A program made the position numbers and the translations under genes. Positions 30,399 through 40,068 of a DNA stretch of 64,000 nt are shown piece by piece (positions within the stretch are counted from its first letter, which is position 1; every line of letters starts with the position of its first letter). Source of the stretch: Ornithodoros turicata (taxonomy: Eukaryota; Arthropoda; Arachnida; Ixodida; Argasidae); the NCBI RefSeq assembly GCF_037126465.1, contig NW_026999346.1, positions 1,616,565 to 1,680,564 on the forward strand. The letters run 5' to 3'. The notes below the pieces were generated by a model, which saw nothing but the letters and a program-made list of their open reading frames with translations, was not told where the DNA came from and made no database searches.

Positions 30399-32112
30399 GA
30401 ACATTTGGTTCAAGTTGCTTGGAGATGTACTGCATGTGGAGACAAGATCTTAACAGCCTGCAACAGCATGTCCTCGCATCACTCGAAGTGCAAGCAGCGC
30501 AGGAAGAAGCGTCAGTCAGGTGCTAGTGCCAATGACCCCCCCACTACACAACATCCAACAGGAGGTGGCGAGAGCGCTTCATCTGCAAATGTTGATTAAG
30601 ATGACGGAACGTTATACTCCGGCTCTATGCGACGGCCTGCGAGTGATCAGGAACTACTTCCTTTGGACACAGGAAACCACGATCTGTTTGCTGAGAGCGT
30701 GAATAATCGAAGTGCATTAAACACCCACACTTCGGAGGCAGATGATACCTCAGGTACCGGGTCAGCTTCTCGTATCGACTGAACCCATTGGTCCCCAAGA
30801 AGTCATTGGATGCCTGAATGGACTGAATGCCAAGGCTGCGCCAGGGCCCGACAATTTAAAGGTGGAGGATTTAAAAAAGGTGCATCCAGAGGTCCTCACG
30901 GCGGTGCTTCACAATCTCTACAGGTGGAAGTGCGTCCCTCCATACTTGAAGAGGGGCAGGAAGCCGGTCCCTCCCTTGAGGTAGTGGCTGACGAGCCTGA
31001 AACCCCTATGAGAACAAGCGAGTCACAGTTGGCTCAATTGCTGGCGGACAGCGGTATTGCCCCCTCCTCTGTTTGTCGAGACAGCTCATGGAATGGTCTC
31101 TGCTCCAATCGAGTGGCAAAGAGGTAACATCGAACCTCAACATTCTCAGTCTTTACATTCTGGCGGTTCTGGGGACTGCGAAGCTGACGAGTCGGGTCCA
31201 CACGGGGCGGTGCTGGCCCCTCCGGATGCGGCGGAGCCGGGGAGGCCTGCTATGTCTTATGGTCGCTGGACTAAAGCGGAAATGCATCTCCTGGCTGTGC
31301 TTGAGCTAGATTTGGGCAAACATCCTTTTATCAATCTTGAACTTTCCAAGCGTTACCCTACTCGCTCACTTATGAGCATCAGGGGCATACGACATCTTCA
31401 AAAGTATGAACAGGTACTACAGCACAGTCAGCACGCTACAAAGAGGTGCAGAAAACCTTGAATCAAGAGCAGTATGTGTCTCAACAAAGTATGAGGTCAG
31501 AAGGCGAAGTCACTGAGTTCAGTGTGGAGGACCTTGAAAGAGCGGGACTGCCGCGGGACCTCGCTGAAAGGGTTCTATCTAGACCATTGCAATATACTGA
31601 TTTGGAGAGGATCTATCGAGTCTTCAATGCCTTTCCCCAACAAAAACATCAACGTAACAAGCCCACTAAAAAGCCCAGCCTAGTATGAAGGCAGCGAGAA
31701 GGAGAGAGAGATACCGTGAACATCAGCGTCTTGACAAAATGGTGCCGAAGGTCCTTGTTCACCAGCTTCAAGCTGAGGGGGTGAGTTCCCAAGTCACGTT
31801 GGCTCATGTTCACTCTACTTATGATCCACTCTCCTCTTCTCCTTCTAAAGCCAGCGTCTCGGTGCCTTCGTCTAGAAGTAAAGTTAAGGCGTACTGCGGC
31901 CCTGTTGCCAGTTCAGAAGTTGGGGAGGCGTTGAGCTCTTTTAAGACGGGCACTTCTCCTGGTCCAGATGGAGTGACCGTGGAATTGTTGAAGCAGGTCC
32001 CCGCGGTTGTCCTTGCCTCTGTGCTTAACAATTTCATGCGGTTTCTTGTCGTTCCACCTGAACTCAAACATTCTAGAACAATCTTTATCCCTAAGGTGCC
32101 AAGGCCTGAGTC
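30399..32112 (+). pseudogene. R2 copy 6, fingers, Myb, linker and start of RT
   Basis: EHLVQVAWRC completes the first finger and begins the second (CTAC...HHSKC). Stops and shifts follow. A Myb-like domain lies at about 31250-31425: AMSYGRWTKAEMHLLAVLEL and RYPTRSLMSIRGIRHLQKYE. The linker (YREHQRLDKMVPKVLVHQ) follows. RT begins near 31900 with SPGPDGVTVELLKQ and RTIFIPKVPRPES, where I-element C has inserted. An extra RT-like piece sits before the Myb domain, at about 30742-30960. Confidence 0.85.
30742..30972 (+). other. Displaced R2 RT fragment upstream of the Myb domain
   Basis: Reads IGPQEVIGCLNGLNAKAAPG, then PDNLKVEDLKKVHPEVLTAV and NLYRWKCVPPYLK. This is the region just before the first RT motif, and it should lie some 1.1 kb further on, where copy 6 has its own version. 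It is probably a gene-conversion or template-switch product from a different R2 subfamily. Confidence 0.65.
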
Positions 32113-34999
32113 GATGATGATGATGATAATGATTGGAGTTTTAATGGCGCATTGACAACACAGGTCATAATGCGCCAACACTGTGATTAAAATTAGACTA
32201 GTGTAAAATAGGTGCAATACTTAAAAAGGGGAGAAGTAACATCTAAAATACAAGACTAACTCTACAGAAGACTTACGATTCCAATGTCTAGCCTAATAAT
32301 AGCCTCATCGCCAAGCAAGAGCGCTGGATGAAGAGGCAAAAAGTACGTATAAAACTCTGTGAAATGATGTTGACGATGGATTTCGTGGTGTGGGCAGGTG
32401 AGAAGAATGTGGATGACAGAGAGGAGTTCACCACAGTTTTCACACAGTGGCGGCTCTTCTCCACAGAGTAAAAATTTTTGCGTAAGGAAGGTGTGGCCTA
32501 TCCGCAACCTCGTTCGCAGAACACTCAAGAGACGATTTTCCTGGCGGTCTCCATAACTTTGGATGTGTTGTTTAATCAAGTGTAGCTTGTTTTGTGTCTG
32601 AGTGTTCCAGAAGCTCTGCCATTTTGTGTACAGTGATTTCCTAAGTGCTGACCTAATATCTTGCATGGGTATCTTGAAAGGACTGATGTCTTTTGAAGCT
32701 GCAGTAGCAGCAGCCCGGTCGACAAACTCATTTCCTTGTATGCCTGTGTGGCTAGGCACCCAACATAAAATAACTGAATATCTCCTCTTCTGTGCCATAC
32801 TGATTAAGGACTGTGCACGCTGTATCAAAAAATTCTTTGGCTTGCGTGTGCTACAAATAGCATTAACAGAACTTAAAGAATATGTATACTGTATATTACT
32901 GCTGACCGGATGCAGCCATGAAGAATGTGGTTAAGTGCAAGGATGATGGCATAGATTTCTGCAGTTAAGATAGATGCTATACTGTTTAGACGATGTGATC
33001 TCACGCATGTGCCACAAGTCATGGCACAGGTCACTCCTGCGCTAGACTTTGATCCGTCCGTGTAAATTTATGTGTGAGTCCCAAAACTTTCCCTCACGTG
33101 TTCAAATTCTTGCTGTAGTACTTGTGTAGAGATGTTGTATTTGCTGTACTTAGTCAATGTAGTATCATACCTTGGCGGTGGTTGCCAAGGTGGGACTACT
33201 TTACCATATTCTACAACTTGGCAATCATAGGAAGAAAAATTGTGATCCTCAATATCTCGTTCAATTCTCATTGAAAGAGGGCGAACTACTGAAGGTCTGT
33301 TAATAAACAGCTGTTTGAAGCGTGTACTTTTAACGCAAGTGAGAGCAGGGTGTTGTGGATAACTCCTTATTCTTAGTGCATATGACACCCCAAGATAAAA
33401 TCGTCTTCTATTCAACGAATATTCATGTGATTCTACATACAGACTTTCAACTGGAGAGGTGCGGAACGCACCAAGGATAAGTCTGAGCCCTTGATGGTGT
33501 ACAGTGTCTAGCAACTTCAATACGGATTGGCGGCCTGAGCCGTAGACGATAGAGACATAATCTATCTTGGAGCGAATGCAGGCAGTGTATACACGGCGAA
33601 GTGTCTCCTGGTCTGCACCACAAGATCTGTGAGACAGGATTTTCAGTAGATTCAATGACTTAATACATTTTGCCTTCAGGTTTTGAATATGGGGCTTAAA
33701 AGTAAGCTTTGAATCGAACGTGATGCCAAGAAACTTGCATTCAGATTTTACAAGGATATCTTGTTTATTAAGTTCCAGCTTAGGAGACAGAAACATCCCT
33801 CTGATTCTCGAGAAATGAACACAGATTGTTTTTTCAGGAGATAATTTAAACCCGTTATGCGAGGACCATTTTCCCATTTTATTTATACAGAGTTGCATCT
33901 GTCGTTCACATCTGGGTAAGCTCGCTGAACAACAAGATATCTGGATGTCATCCACATACAAGGAAAAAGATATAGAGGGTGGGATGACACTGGCTATAGA
34001 GTTGATTTTGATAAGGAATAATGTGACGCTCGGGACACCATTCTCCTGCACGAACAGACGGGATAAGGTAGTTCCCAGCTGAACTCTGAATGTTATGTGT
34101 TGTAGAAAGCCAGCAATGCATTTCAGAAGACGACCCCGTATACCGAACGAATGGAGATCCTGTAGGATACCGTATCGCCACGCAGTGTCATATGTTTTTT
34201 CCAAGTCGAAGAAAACTGACAAGCAGTGTTGCTTCCTGACAAAAGCTTCACGAATGGTTGTTTCTAGACGACCGAGGTGATCCATTGTGGAGCACCCCGT
34301 TCGAAAACCACACTGAAGTTCTGATAGGCACTTATTCATTTCAAGAAAATAAACCAGTCGGTTATTCACCATTCGCTCAAAGGTTTCGCCTATGCAGCTT
34401 GTCAAAGCGATGGGACGATAACTGGCAGGTCAAGATGCTTCCTTTCCGGGTTTCAGGAGGGGAATTATGGTAGCAATTTTTCATGCAGACGGTGGTGTCC
34501 CCTGTATCCAAACGAGGTTGAAGAACTGAAGTAAACATTTTTTTGATATGTCAGACAAGTTCTGAAGCATTGAGTATGCAACACGGTCTGGGCCAGGAGC
34601 AGTCGCTTTTGCTGACAACAAGGAGCGTGACAATTCTACCATGGTGAAAACCTGGTTATATTCAAAACAGCCTCCGCCATTTACTGGAATCTTTTGTTTT
34701 TCGGATCTTTGTTTAATTTTTAGAAATTCACTGCTATAATGGGATGAACTTGGAATGCTTTGGAAGTGTTCCCCAAGTGCATTAGCCTGTTCTTCTAAAC
34801 TTTCGCATAACTGACCATTAACTTCTAAAAGAGAGACTCAATGACTGATATGCTCTCCTCTGATTTTACGAAGTCTATCCCATACGATTTTGGACGGGTT
34901 ATTAGAAGATAAAGAAGATAGGAAAATTCGCCAAGAGGATCGTTTAGCCTGTTTTCGTGTCCACCTGGCCTTTGCTCTTGCCTTTTTGAAAAGTAAAAG
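32113..34999 (-). mobile_element. I-element C, 5'-truncated
   Basis: I-clade element on the - strand. The tail at left is GATGATGATGATGATAATGA, followed by the shared TTTTAATGGCGCA...CATAATGCGCCA end. The right end is truncated in the endonuclease-RT linker (FSKRQEQRP-type residues). R2 copy 6 resumes at about 35000 with roughly 60 bp of its RT missing, so the insertion deleted target sequence and I see no duplication. Confidence 0.85.
32262..34999 (-). pseudogene. I-element C RT-RNase H, broken
   Basis: RT in frame 34405-33068: TSCIGETFERMVNNRLVYFL, FFDLEKTYDTAWR, ENGVPSVTL (the GSVLS part is deleted), FSLYVDDIQISCCS intact. Thumb follows. RNase H starts near 33070 and continues in frame 32828-32262 (CWVPSHTGIQGNEFVDRAAA), with the cysteine-rich end CENC...HILLTC. 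Frame shifts separate the RT from the linker (about 34410) and from the second half of the RNase H (about 32830-33060). Confidence 0.83.
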
Positions 35000-37035
35000 A
35001 TGTTTTTCAAGATCTTATTATCCCGCCTTTCGGCAGAAAATCGTTTCCACGATTTACAAAGTGGGTTTGAGAATGACCGGAGCACGAGCTCCAACCTTCT
35101 GCTTCTTCAGGGTATCATGTTGCACTCCAAAAGAGCACACAAGCCCCTGTATGTGGCGAGCTTAGACGTTAGGAAGGCATTTGACTCTTTGAGTCATAAA
35201 GCCATTTTCTCGGCCCTTGAGGGCAAGGACGTGCCACGACTGTATCAGGAGTTGGTAAGGGAGTTATACACTGGTAATACGACCACCTTCCACTTGAATG
35301 GCAGAACCGACGGTGCTAGAGTCGCTGTACGACAAGGGATAAAGCAGGGAGACCCCGTGTCACCTTTTCTCTTCAACTGTGTATTGGACCTTCTCCTTGC
35401 CCAACTGAACCAGTCCGAGTTTGGGTATCACGCTGGAGCAGCCTCGGCTGCCTCCATGGCCTTCGCTGCCGATTTGCTGGTGTTTTCCGAGAACCATACT
35501 GTTTTAACCAAGCTGCTGCAGATGGTTGAGACCTATATGAAGTCAGTTGGTCTGACGATAAACGTTCGGAAAACCCAGTATTTCGGTTGGCGATGGAACA
35601 GCGAAACCGGCAGGTTCGACTACGGTGCACCACCTGTGGAAATTGCAGCAGCACGGGTGGATGCTTTGGGAAGGGGAGGTGTTGTTAGGTATCTTGGAGT
35701 CTCCTTGTCTGTCAGTAGGGGTCCTTTGCTTGAGGACAAGTACAGCGACTCTGTGGCCGGGTTATTAATGAAGGCATCGTTAAAGTCATTTCAAAGGATA
35801 AAGTGCTACAAAGAACTAGTAGTATCACGACAGTTGTACCTCCTTTCCAACTCATTGGCGGTTCTTTCACAGTCACAAAAGATAGATAAATGGCACAGAT
35901 CTTTTGTCAAGAAAACAGCTCATTTGCCCGGGTCCTTTCCTAACGTCTTGCTCTGGCTGCCTTACAGGAGTGGCGGTATGGGGCTTTTGCCACTACTGTG
36001 GACTGCTCCAGCAGTCCAGTTGAAGTCTTTGGGTAGACTGCGGCGCCTCGGTAACGAGTTCGTTGACGACATGTTTAACGAGGTGCTCGGAGGCGACGCC
36101 TCGCGGCTGTCCACAGTGCTGGGTGTGCCTGACGGGATTGTTCATGGTAAGGAGTTGCAACTGGCCCTGAACCATAGCAGGAGGAAGTGGTTCGCCGTCA
36201 AGAAAGGAAGCTACGTAAAAAGGGATCTGTTTGCTTTCGAGAAGGATCTCTTGGGTAATCGATGGTTGCACCCAGATTGCCAGTTCATGAAAGAAGGCGA
36301 CAAGATCAAGGGTTTGTGGCTCAGGGCGGACGTTTTCCCTTTTGTCAAGAAAACAGCTCATTTGCCCGGGTCCTTTCCTAACGTCTTGTTCTGGCTGCCT
36401 TACAGGAATGGCGGTATGGGGCTTTTGTCAGTACTGTGGACTGCTCCAGCAGTCCAGTTGAAGTCTTTGGGCAGACTGCGGCGCCTCGGTAACGAGTTCG
36501 TTGACGAGATTTTTAACTTGGTGCTCGAAGGCTACGCCTCGTGGCTGTCCACAGTGCTGGGTGTGCCTGACGGGATTGTTCATGGTAAGGAGTTGCAACT
36601 GGCCCTGAACCATAGCAGGAGGAAGTGGTTCGCCGTCAAGAAAGGAAGCTACGTAAAAAGGGATCTGTTTGCTTTCGAGAAGGATCTCTTGGGTAATCGA
36701 TGGTTGCACCCAGATTGCCAGTTCATGAAAGAAGGTGACAAGATGAAGGCCTTGCGGCTCAGGGCGGACGTTTTCCCTACGAGATCTTTGTTCAACAAAC
36801 ACGCCGAGGACCCCGCGGCCAGACTCTGTCATCATTGTCATGAGGCCGAAGAGACGCCTTGCCACATCCTCCAGTACTGCGAGCGAGTTCTCGGCCCCAG
36901 AGTCGAGCGCCACAACTTCATTGCCAAACAGATGCAGAGACTGGTTACCAAGTATTCTCCGAGTACTACTATTGTTGCGGAGAAAGTCTTCTCTGTTGGT
37001 GGTGCTCCGCTCAAGCCAGACCTTGTACTAGCCGG
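35000..37035 (+). pseudogene. R2 copy 6 RT and endonuclease with internal duplication
   Basis: A 688-residue open frame, read through from 35000. It starts ILLSRLSAENRFHDLQSGFE. RT motifs are SLDVRKAFDSLSHKAIF, RQGIKQGDPVSPFLFN, and FAAD in place of FADD, so one catalytic aspartate is lost. The thumb and linker segment of 146 residues occurs twice, in frame (35901-36338 and 36339-36776). The knuckle (CHHC...HILQYC), RVERHNF and the first part of the endonuclease (KPDLVLAG) follow, where coding ends in an I-element fragment. Confidence 0.88.
35901..36776 (+). repeat. 438-bp in-frame tandem duplication in R2 copy 6
   Basis: Copy 1 spans 35901-36338 and copy 2 36339-36776. Both begin CTTTTGTCAAG (with the preceding C) and differ at about 20 positions. 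The period of 438 bp equals 146 codons. It repeats FVKKTAHLPGSF to LRADVFP. The frame stays open through both copies. Confidence 0.93.
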
Positions 37036-37235
37036 TGCCCCCTGCGGGGAAGTTCCAATCTGCTAAGGATAGTTTCCATCGTGGACGTCGTGTATTCATA
37101 GTGTTTAATGCATGGTTTAACCTTAGGACTAAGGGGAAGTGATCACTACCTCGAGGGTTGTCCTCTACTGCCCAGTCTATGTCCTGGAACAGAGATGGGC
37201 TGCAGAAGGAAAGGTCAATTGCTGAAAAAGACTGT
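37036..37235 (-). mobile_element. I-element fragment D (endonuclease), left part
   Basis: On the - strand it encodes an endonuclease stretch (SFSAIDLSFCSPSLFQD, then WAVEDNPRGSDHFPL). It joins the truncated R2 on its left and is split on its right by the Penelope-like element; about 20 bp continue at 38371. Confidence 0.75.
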
Positions 37236-37306
37236 CTTTACTAGTTTGAACCGCACCGGCTTTCAACAAACATAACAAAATACAGTTAATGTTTCGGGTC
37301 CCATTC
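37236..37306 (+). repeat. Penelope terminal repeat, left (inverted)
   Basis: CTTTACTAGTTTGAACCGCA..., matching the reverse complement of about 38257-38327 with one or two differences. Confidence 0.88.
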
Positions 37307-38245
37307 GAGACGTTATGTTGACGACACATTTGTGATTATTAAGAAGAATTTCACCAACACATTCTTTGAAAAGCTGAACAGCATTCATCCTAACATCCAG
37401 TTCACGTGCGAGGAGGAGAAAGAGAAAAAGATCGCCTTCTTGGATGTCCTCGTGCAAAGAGACCCGCGCAGAAACTTGAAGACCTCGGTTTACAGAAAAC
37501 CGTGCGACACAGGTCAGGTCCTGCATTTTGGTTCGGGGCACCCTCTTGAACACAAGCCATCGGTTGTTCGTTCCCTGCTTTCACGTGCCATGAAGATCCC
37601 TTCAGATCATCAGACAAGACATGAAGAAATAACAAAGGCCAAAGCGGATCTACGAAGAAGGGCATACCCCGAACAATTTATCTGTGATACATACCGCCGA
37701 ATGATGAATACACGCCCGGAACAGGCGGAAAGACTCAAGAAAGACCCATGTACGTTACCATCCCCTACCTGAAGGGTGTGTCAGAACCAATTAGACGGGT
37801 GATCTCCCAGGTGAACATTAAAACTGCATTTAAGCCCACGACAACACTGAGGAACGTACTAAGCCACCCCAAGGACAGAACATCACGGGAAGAAGAACGA
37901 GGCGTTGTATACAAGGTATGTTGTCAAGATTGCCCTGCCGTGTACATCGCAGAAACAGGAAGGAAGACACGAACGAGAATGAAGGAACACAAGAAAGATA
38001 TCGAGAAATCAGCAACAAACCCAACAGAACTGTGTGAACACGCGCGCAATACAGGGCACGTGTTAGACCTGGACAACCCATGCATTCTGGCGAAAAAGAA
38101 CAAATGGGGGGTGAGGAGACATCTGAAGTCATGGCACATAAAGAAAACAAAAGAAGCTATCAATCGACAACCAGACCCCCTGCCAGAATGCTACGCTCCT
38201 CTTCTACGTAAATACCCGGTGACGACCAGGACAGCGTCATTCTGA
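37300..38245 (+). pseudogene. Penelope-like RT end + GIY-YIG endonuclease
   Basis: The coding part starts at the catalytic box RRYVDDTFVIIKKN (RT motif C), so everything upstream is lost. It continues with FEKLNSIHPNIQFTCE and AFLDVLV, then in a shifted frame from about 37748. The GIY-YIG domain reads GVVYKVCCQDC, AVYIAETGRKTRTRMKEH, with EHARNTGHVLD and a C-terminal basic part. The endonuclease would nick the target for reverse transcription. One frameshift separates the two halves. Confidence 0.85.
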
Positions 38246-38256
38246 TGATGGGACAC

Positions 38257-38327
38257 GAATGGGACCCGAAACGTTAACTGTATTTTGTTATGTTTGTTGA
38301 AAGCCGGTGCGGTTCAAACTAGTAAAG
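38257..38327 (+). repeat. Penelope terminal repeat, right (inverted)
   Basis: Reverse complement of the left repeat. It begins CGAATGGGACCCGAAACGTT and ends GTTCAAACTAGTAAAG. Confidence 0.88.
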
Positions 38328-38370
38328 ATGTCTACTCCCGGCAATTGGACTATATTCAGAAAAGGACTGT

Positions 38371-38390
38371 GCGGCACTATTTACGTAGGT
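38371..38390 (-). mobile_element. I-element fragment D, right part
   Basis: About 20 bp (GCGGCACTATTTACGTAGGT) continuing the endonuclease fragment across the Penelope-like element, before the tail of I-element E begins. Confidence 0.55.
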
Positions 38391-38461
38391 GATGATGACG
38401 ATTAGGATTTTTCTGGCGCAGCGACTACAAAGGTCATAATGCGCCAAACCATGGTTATGAA

Positions 38462-39929
38462 CAGGGTGTCGAACCGCAAAAAATACGGGTTCGGTTCGGG
38501 TTCGGGTTCGCGTTGTTTTGATTTCGTTCCGGTTCAGTTCCGGTTCGGCCAGGCCAGAAATCGAACCGGTTCGCGAACCGGTTCAACGCTTCCGTTGTAT
38601 ATGTTCCATAAAACTGCTTTTATCAGGAAATGCGTGGCTAATAGCTTACTGCTGTTGTCCGCATTGACGTCTCTAGCGGTGAGGTAGCCCTTTAGTGAGA
38701 GAAATGAGAAATGGATGAACACTTATTGCAACTACAGTTCACGCTGTTGAAGCGGTGTAGTCCTGCTACTTTCTGTTCCCAAAAAACTTTTTTCACACGC
38801 ACAGTGCCAGCAAGATACATTTAAAGGAAGCCTAATAAGATGGACGTCCATGTAAACGCAGTTATTAACTGCGTTTACATAGACTGATAAATCGATTGAA
38901 AGCCCGAGTCGACTAATCGTCAAGGTCGGATGGCGAGGGTGTACATGACAATCGGCTGGGACTCCCAAGGTCGCACAGCGCTCGACTGAAGCTTAGGGGA
39001 ACCTGTTGGATAAGTTGCATGACCGGTTTCAGTCGACAGCTGTCGTCTGAACGACCCCATCGTAGCGACTTCCTTCCTCTGTGTCGACTTCCCTTTTAAG
39101 TCGATGTACGCCGGTTTATATGCAGAGGGCAATCGACTTGTCTCGTCCAGTCGACTTTTATCGCCTTACGAGAGTACTTGCCGGCACACTGCCTTCTCAG
39201 CGTGAATCGATCTGAAACCGTACTGAAGCATGTCGAAAATAAGCCTGCAAGCCTTACTCTGTCCGAGCTCACAGCAGTGTACTTGTTAATCCACAACACA
39301 ACGGCAATGTGTCACGACGACACAACTGCGCTACCAATAAGCAGAACCACATTTACTTTTCAAAGCACGACCAATCAAACAGGCACCGTTCTGCGTACGC
39401 TCCTTCTCCACTTCTCATGTTTCTGACTTGTTTAATTTGTGCTGCTCACGTGTAAAGGGAAATATTCGTCCTGTAGAGCTATATAACTGGCCTACTCCAT
39501 TCGTGTTTCATTCGTCCGCGTGGCACCTGGCCTCTGAAGAGTAGACGCCGCACCGCGTGCGTGGGGCGCTAGCCGCGGCACTCACAAGGACAACTGCGCT
39601 TCAACATGTTAAAAAGACGCTGAAAGTATACTTACTATACGTCGTTGTCTGACTGCTAGGTGAACATTTCTGAAATTTATGATATAGGCGCGTGATGATG
39701 ATACCAATGTGTCTTCGTTCGGGGATAGAGAGGAACTCTTATGCTGACTTCTGTTATATCCGAACCGTTTTGTTGCGAACCGGTTACCGCTATTATTTTT
39801 TACGGTTCTGCTCCGGTTCGGGTTCAACAGAGTCATGAAAATTTCGGTTATGGTTTGGGTTCGGTTCCGGCAAAAATAACGGTTCGGGTACGGTTTTCGG
39901 TTCGGGTTCGGGTTCGGTTCGACACCCTG
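38462..39929. mobile_element. hAT-type element with GGTTCG subterminal arrays
   Basis: Terminal inverted repeats are CAGGGTGTCGAACCG and CGGTTCGACACCCTG, flanked by a perfect 8-bp duplication, GTTATGAA, at 38454-38461 and 39930-39937. Both ends carry arrays of GGTTCGG words (38487-38585 and 39770-39922). A 31-bp near-perfect palindrome lies at 38850-38880, and GTCGAC-like words are frequent at 38910-39155. No transposase motif was found in 1,468 bp. Confidence 0.9.
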
Positions 39930-40068
39930 GTTATGAACACAGATAAATTAAGTTATAAGAATAAAGTGAATGAAATTCAACCTAAAAATATACTGATATA
40001 ATTAAAAGAAATGTGTGTAAAGTTCTCTTGCGGAAAGTAACTAAAAGGTTATAGGCTCCCAAGCAGGC

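Larger units (their letters stand above)
23305..37035 (+). mobile_element. R2-clade copy 6, split by I elements
   Basis: R2 sequence in three blocks: 23305-23606, 30399-32112 and 35000-37035. The gaps are filled by I-elements A/B and C. The right end stops in the endonuclease (KPDLVLAG) at about 37035, where another I-element fragment begins; no R2 3' end follows. The copy carries an internal tandem duplication and a displaced RT fragment, described separately. Confidence 0.88.
37236..38358 (+). mobile_element. Penelope-like element, 5'-truncated, inverted termini
   Basis: A 1.1-kb Penelope-like element flanked by a 12-bp near-perfect duplication (GAAAAAGACTGT at 37224-37235, GAAAAGGACTGT at 38359-38370). 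About 70 bp at its left (CTTTACTAGTTTGAACCGCA...) recur inverted at its right, ending at 38327. Another 31 bp follow to the right duplication. The content is the last RT motif and a GIY-YIG endonuclease. Confidence 0.88.
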
